Shown piece after piece: positions 60,100 to 64,000 of a stretch of DNA of 64,000 bases. The notes beneath the pieces were generated by a model. It was not told where the DNA came from. It made no database searches and saw only the letters and a list, made by a program, of their open reading frames with translations. How positions within the stretch are numbered: the stretch's first letter is position 1; every line of letters starts with the position of its first letter. The DNA lies in assembly GCA_965278985.1 (NCBI GenBank), contig OZ257131.1, positions 4,650,001 through 4,714,000 of the forward strand, written 5' to 3'. The translations under genes and the position numbers were made by a program. The DNA is from CAISIP01 sp965278985. Lineage in GTDB: Bacteria > Pseudomonadota > Gammaproteobacteria > Burkholderiales > Burkholderiaceae_C.

Positions 60100-60921
60100 A
60101 TGGCAACCCTCAGCGCAATCGGCGGCCCGGGCAACGGCGCCGCCATCGCAGCCACCCAGCGCCGCGACGCCCCACCCCGTGCCCTTGCCGACAGCGCCAC
60201 GGACGGCAGCAGCGCAGCGCCTGCCGACACGGCCTTCACGCCTCCGGCCAGCGCCCCTGCCACCAGCGCATTGCAGGGCGATACCAGCGGCGCCGGCAGC
60301 AATGCCCCCCAGGGAGACGCTGCCGCTGCGCAGTCCACCGTTGCCTTCGCGCAGGCGCGCAGCGAGGGGACGACGCCTTCCACGGAGGCCGATGCCCCTG
60401 CGCAGGCTGCGGATGCCGCCGTTGCTACCGCCACCGACACGGGCGTGGCTGCCAGCGCTGCGCAGCAGCAGGCAGCTGCCGCGTCGACCTCCGCCACCAC
60501 GCCGACGCCGGGGCAGGACACCACCGCCGCCAGCACGAACGCGGCAGACGGTACCGACACGGAAGCGTCCTCCACCGACGCCGCCACTGCCACCCAGACC
60601 GCAGCAGCCGCGGATGCGCCGCCCGCAGGCGGTGCAGGTCGGGCCGGCGGCGCGGCCGGTGCGGGCGGTAGTGCCGCCGTCGACAACACCGTCTACGACC
60701 CGCTGGACACCAACCAGGACGGCGTGGTGTCCGAGATGGAGCGGCTGATGGGCGAACTGAAAAGCGCCAGCACCTCCAGCAGCGACGACAACCCGCAGGC
60801 GGCCAACGAGGACAGCAGCACCCGCAGCACCCTGGCCACCGAGGCGACCAGCCTATATGCGGCGCTGTCGCCCACCGCAGCACCGGCCGAAGCTGGCAGC
60901 CTGCTCGACGCGACGGCCTGA
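60100..60921 (+). CDS. Low-complexity Ala/Thr/Ser-rich protein with one EF-hand-like loop
   Basis: A 273-residue protein; ATG 60100 follows AAAGGA. Almost all of it is Ala, Thr, Ser, Gly and Asp of low complexity and probably disordered. The exception is DPLDTNQDGVVSEMERLMGEL (about residues 203-223), a close match to an EF-hand calcium-binding loop (D-x-N-x-D-G-x(2)-x(2)-E). No signal peptide or membrane helix is visible. Such proteins occur as EF-hand proteins of unknown role in Acidovorax-like genomes. Divergent from the enoyl-CoA hydratase gene. Confidence 0.7.
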   Translation: MATLSAIGGPGNGAAIAATQRRDAPPRALADSATDGSSAAPADTAFTPPASAPATSALQGDTSGAGSNAPQGDAAAAQSTVAFAQARSEGTTPSTEADAPAQAADAAVATATDTGVAASAAQQQAAAASTSATTPTPGQDTTAASTNAADGTDTEASSTDAATATQTAAAADAPPAGGAGRAGGAAGAGGSAAVDNTVYDPLDTNQDGVVSEMERLMGELKSASTSSSDDNPQAANEDSSTRSTLATEATSLYAALSPTAAPAEAGSLLDATA

Positions 60922-61043
60922 TCCTGGCCTGATTCCCCGCTTGTCCCCGGCGGGCCCGCCAACGGGCGATGCTGGACCGTGCTGCGGGGTCCATTTGGCT
61001 GGCATGATCGCGGGTTGTCCCATTTCGCCCGCACCGCGCCACC

Positions 61044-61928
61044 ATGACCGACGAAACCGTCACTCCCGCGTCCACCACCCCTGACGGCACCGGCGCCACG
61101 CCACCCGCACGCCAGGGGGGCCGCCCGCCCCGTGGCCGTGCACGGCCCGCGAAGGCTGCCTCCGAGCCCGGTGCGCCGCCGGCACCGCGCATCCATCCGC
61201 TGCTGGAACAGCTCGCGGCCTGGCATCCGGTGCTCTTCGGCGCGAACTTCCTGCCCCTCAAGCGCGGCATCTTCCAGGACCTGATGGACGCCCATCCCGG
61301 CGCCATGGCTCCGGAGGACCTGAAGGCTGCCCTGGCCCAGCACACCCGTTCCACGCGTTACCTGACGGCCATGGCCTCGGGCCAGCAGCGCCACGACCTG
61401 CAGGGCCAGCCCGTGGAAGCGCTGGCACCCGAACACGTCTACCACGCGCTGCAGGAGGTGTTCCGCCGCCGGCAGAACCGCACACCGGCCCCGCAGGACC
61501 TGCAGCCCAAGCTGGTGGCGCGCATCCTGCAGGCCTTCGATGCCTCGGGCCTGGCACGCGAGGACTACGTAGCGCTGGTGCGGGGCCGCGATGAGCGTGC
61601 CAATGCCGCGCTGGACGACGCCATGGCCCAGGCCGCCGCCCGCTCCGCCAAGGACGAGGCCCTGCTGCGGGCCTTCCAGGCCAGCGGACAAGCCGATGTA
61701 GACGCCTTCGCCGACATGTACGGCATGGACCCGCGCACCGTGCGGGCGGCCCTGGCACGCGCGCAGCGGCCCGCCGTGGCCCCTGCGGCGCCACGCACCT
61801 CCGCCGTGCCCGATGTGACTGATGTGTTCCCCGTATCCGCTGTATCCGACGAAGTGGCCACGCCCGCGCCACCCGCCGCTGCCGAGCCCGGCGACACACC
61901 GCCCGAGGCGCCCGCCGAAGTCCCATGA
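61044..61928 (+). CDS. ProQ/FinO family RNA-binding protein
   Basis: A 294-residue protein with a Pro/Arg-rich N-terminus (GRPPRGRARPAK), then a ProQ/FinO domain (about residues 50-165: HPLLEQLAAWHPVLFGANFLPLKRGIFQDLM, ALAQHTRSTRYLTAMASGQQRHDLQGQPV), and a disordered Pro/Ala tail. ProQ-type proteins bind structured RNA and small RNAs. Key basic residues in HTRSTRYL are present. Its stop overlaps the ATG of the following ABC ATPase gene by 4 bp. Confidence 0.88.
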   Translation: MTDETVTPASTTPDGTGATPPARQGGRPPRGRARPAKAASEPGAPPAPRIHPLLEQLAAWHPVLFGANFLPLKRGIFQDLMDAHPGAMAPEDLKAALAQHTRSTRYLTAMASGQQRHDLQGQPVEALAPEHVYHALQEVFRRRQNRTPAPQDLQPKLVARILQAFDASGLAREDYVALVRGRDERANAALDDAMAQAAARSAKDEALLRAFQASGQADVDAFADMYGMDPRTVRAALARAQRPAVAPAAPRTSAVPDVTDVFPVSAVSDEVATPAPPAAAEPGDTPPEAPAEVP

Positions 61929-62556
61929 CCGCCGCCGCGCAGCCCGTGCTGCGGGTGCACGACCTGGTCTTCGCCCATCCGGGCCAGGCCCCGCTGTTCT
62001 CGCACTGGTCGGCGGACGTGGGGCCGGGCCTCACGCTGCTGCGCGGCGGCGAGAGCCGCGGCAAGACCAGCCTGCTGCAGCTGGCTGCGGGCGAGCTGCA
62101 GCCCCAGGCGGGTGTGCTGGCACTGTCGCAGGACGACGCGTTGCCCGCGTCGGCCCAGCGTTTCTGGATCGCCCCCGCACGCAGGCGCATGACCAGACCG
62201 TGGCGCGGGACGTGCTGCAAGCCATCGCGTCCGCCTACCCGCATTTCGACCATGCCGGCCTGCCCGCGCTGCTCGATGGACTCGGCCTCACGGAGCACGC
62301 CCACAAGCCGGTCTACATGCTCTCCACGGGATCGCGCCGCAAGCTGTGGCTGGCCGGCGCGTTGTCGGCCCACGCCACGCTGACGCTGGTGGACGAACCC
62401 TTCGCGGCACTCGACCGGCCGGCCATTGCATTCATCGTGCAGCGGCTCCATGCCATGGCCGGCATGCTGCGGGAACGCCGGCACGCCTGGGTGCTGGCCG
62501 ACTACGAGGCCCACCCTGACCTGCGCTTCGACGGCCTGGTGGACCTGGGGGACTGA
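61925..62556 (+). pseudogene. ABC transporter ATP-binding protein, frameshifted in a C-run
   Basis: The ATPase reads in one frame from ATG 61925 through Walker A (GGESRGKTS) to QRFWIAP at about 62175, then continues in the -1 frame as RTQAHDQTVARDVLQAIASAY through the signature-like LSTGSRRKLWLAGAL and Walker B LTLVDEPFAALD to the stop at 62556. The change falls at five Cs (62172-62176); a sixth C would restore one frame of about 210 residues. In the present sequence the first frame stops at 62383. This could be a true null or phase-variable allele, or a sequencing error. No permease gene is adjacent. Confidence 0.8.
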
Positions 62557-62593
62557 GGCCGTCGGGCGCGTGGCCCTCCACCCTCCACGCCGC

Positions 62594-63427
62594 TCAGGAC
62601 TTGCGTGCGCGTTCGTAGAGGCCCTGCACCTTGGGCACATTGGCCTCCAGCTGCCGGATGCGGTCCGGACCCGAGGGGTGGGTGGACAGGAAGTTGGCAC
62701 CGTTGCCGCCCCCGGAGGCCTGGCCCATCTTTTGCCACAGCGTGGCACCGGCGCTGGGTGCATACCCCGCACGCGCGGCAAGCTCCAGCCCGACCAGATC
62801 GGCCTCGGTCTCGTCCTCACGGCTGAATTTCAGCGAGATCAGCTGCGTGCCGATGCGCGCTGCCGCATCACCCAGGTCGCCCAGCCCCAGCAGCTGCGCG
62901 GCGATGGACAGGCCCGCGCCGGTGGCGGTGGTCTTGCCGATGCGCGCGCGTGCATGTTCGCGCAGCGCGTGGGCCATCTCGTGGCCCATCACCATCGCCG
63001 CCTCGTCGTCCGTGAGCTGCAGCTGGTCCAGGATGCCGGTGTAGAAGGCGATCTTGCCGCCCGGCATGCAGAAGGCGTTGATCTGCTTGCTGCCGATCAG
63101 GTTGATCTCCCACTTCCAGCCCTGCGCGCGGCTGTTCCACTGCGGTGTGAAGGGGATGATGCGTTGCGCGATGGCGCGCAGGCGCACCAGCTGCGGATGG
63201 TTGGCCGGCGCCAGCGCCTTCTGGTCGCGCGCCTCGGCGATCATCTGCGCGTACTGTTGCGTTGCGGCGGTCTCCAGCTCCTCGGCCGACACCAGCTTGC
63301 GCAGGCTGGACGACTTGCCGACGTCGACCTGCGCCAGTGCCGCCGACGTCGCGGTGGCACCTGCGGCCAGCACGAAGGCACGCCGCGAAAAACCGAGGTG
63401 GGATGGGGAAAAGCAGCACCAGCACAT
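62594..63427 (-). CDS. M48 family zinc metalloprotease with Tat-type signal
   Basis: A 277-residue protease of the Oma1/BepA/LoiP-like group, which acts in envelope protein quality control. The leader has FSRRAFVLAAGATATSAALAQ, a twin-arginine motif and hydrophobic stretch, preceded by an odd Cys-rich start (MCWCCFSPS). Zinc motif HEMAH is at 149-153, with the third ligand Glu in SREDETEADLVGLELAA; NAFCMPGGKIAFYTGIL and NFLSTHPSGPDRI are family-typical. Start codons of this gene and the divergent permease gene are only 32 bp apart. Confidence 0.9.
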   Translation of the reverse strand: MCWCCFSPSHLGFSRRAFVLAAGATATSAALAQVDVGKSSSLRKLVSAEELETAATQQYAQMIAEARDQKALAPANHPQLVRLRAIAQRIIPFTPQWNSRAQGWKWEINLIGSKQINAFCMPGGKIAFYTGILDQLQLTDDEAAMVMGHEMAHALREHARARIGKTTATGAGLSIAAQLLGLGDLGDAAARIGTQLISLKFSREDETEADLVGLELAARAGYAPSAGATLWQKMGQASGGGNGANFLSTHPSGPDRIRQLEANVPKVQGLYERARKS

Positions 63428-63459
63428 GCGTCAATAATAGCCAGAACCTGCACCGTTGC

Positions 63460-64000
63460 ATGACCGACCTTTCCTACACATCCACGCGGCCTCCGGGCAA
63501 TTGGCGCAACGCATGGAAGGTGTACGCCGAACCGGCCAGCCTGCGCATGTTGCTGCTCGGGTTCTCGGCGGGGCTGCCGCTGCTGCTGGTCTTCGGCACG
63601 CTGAGCTTCTGGCTGCGCGAGGCTGGCATCGACCGCACCACCATCGGCCACCTGAGCTGGGTGGGCTTGGCCTATGGCTTCAAGTGGGCCTGGTCGCCGC
63701 TGGTGGACCGCATGCCGCTGCCGGTGCTCACGCGCGTGCTGGGGCGCCGGCGCAGCTGGCTGCTGCTGTCGCAGCTGGTGATCGTGGCCGCGTTGGTGAC
63801 AATGGCCTTCACCGATCCGCAGCGCCAGCTGGCGCCCGTGGTCTGGGGCGCCCTGGCGGTGGCCTTCGCCTCGGCCACGCAGGACATCGCGCTGGACGCC
63901 TACCGCATCGAATCGGCCTCCACCGACCGCCAGGCGGCCCTGGCCGCCACCTACCAGACGGGTTACCGCATCGCCATGATCTGGTCGGGCGCGGGCGTGT
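63460..64000 (+). CDS. AmpG-like muropeptide MFS permease, 3' end cut by window
   Basis: The open frame from ATG 63460 runs off the window after 180 codons. The product starts MTDLSYTSTRPPGNWRNAWKVYAE, then has helices beginning MLLLGFSAGLPLLLVFGTLSFWL; WVGLAYGFKWAWSPLVDR and RRRSWLLLSQL are AmpG/PAT family marks (first helices plus cytoplasmic loop), followed by SATQDIALDAYRIE. AmpG imports 1,6-anhydro-muropeptides for wall recycling. The family is clear; the exact substrate is inferred. Confidence 0.85.
   Translation, partial: MTDLSYTSTRPPGNWRNAWKVYAEPASLRMLLLGFSAGLPLLLVFGTLSFWLREAGIDRTTIGHLSWVGLAYGFKWAWSPLVDRMPLPVLTRVLGRRRSWLLLSQLVIVAALVTMAFTDPQRQLAPVVWGALAVAFASATQDIALDAYRIESASTDRQAALAATYQTGYRIAMIWSGAGV

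Overview
This is a high-GC chromosomal segment of a betaproteobacterium, most likely of the family Comamonadaceae (Acidovorax and relatives). The inference rests on several features: tripartite-tricarboxylate (Bug) receptors next to catabolic genes, an mreB-gatCAB junction beside mreBCD-mrdA, a magnesium-type HemB, an MCE lipid transporter, and strong codon bias that leaves long spurious antisense frames. No rRNA, tRNA, CRISPR array, insertion sequence or phage gene was seen. Both ends cut genes: hemB lacks its first codons at the left, and an AmpG-like permease runs off the right edge.

Layout. 1-12.3 kb: hemB, an 8.6-kb filamentous-haemagglutinin-like exoprotein gene with a duplicated repeat array, an MFS exporter and a CorA-type metal channel. 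12.5-17.2 kb: a Fic AMP-transferase, then a minus-strand dienelactone hydrolase/amidohydrolase/GST group and an SDR. 17.2-20.4 kb: a distinctly AT-richer three-gene island (GT-C glycosyltransferase, GtrA flippase, GtrB bactoprenol glycosyltransferase), probably a surface-glycan modification cassette gained by transfer. 20.4-26.9 kb: MarC, a small lipoprotein, and a minus-strand operon (SDR, aldo/keto reductase, thiolase, MFS) facing a GlxA-type AraC regulator across a palindromic operator. 26.9-33.5 kb: an MscS channel and an MCE/Mla-type lipid-transport operon that ends in a soluble cyclic-nucleotide-binding protein. 33.7-41.9 kb: the rod-shape operon mreBCD-mrdA, divergent from gatCAB. 41.9-44.8 kb: pyrE and xthA with start codons only 12 bp apart, plus two poorly known genes.

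44.8-59.98 kb is the main accessory catabolic region and appears to hold two regulons. The first is a GntR/FCD regulon (M81 peptidase, Bug receptor, gntR, old-yellow-enzyme reductase). A 20-bp operator, 18/20 identical, lies in both divergent promoters. The second is a TetR regulon (MECR-like reductase, type-II hydroxyacyl-CoA-dehydrogenase-like SDR, cytochrome P450, SCP2-type thiolase, acyl-CoA ligase, FadA-like thiolase, Tat-exported Bug receptor, and a separate enoyl-CoA hydratase-tetR operon). AACCAA/TTGGTT-type operators occur at three promoters. Together these encode P450 oxygenation, CoA activation and beta-oxidation-like cleavage of an unidentified hydrophobic acid or alcohol. Between the convergent Bug and tetR genes lies a roughly 350-bp imperfect palindrome that looks like two diverged inverted copies of an intergenic repeat.

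60-64 kb: a low-complexity protein with one EF-hand-like loop, a ProQ/FinO RNA chaperone overlapping a frameshifted ABC ATPase gene, a Tat-exported M48 metalloprotease, and the start of an AmpG-like permease.
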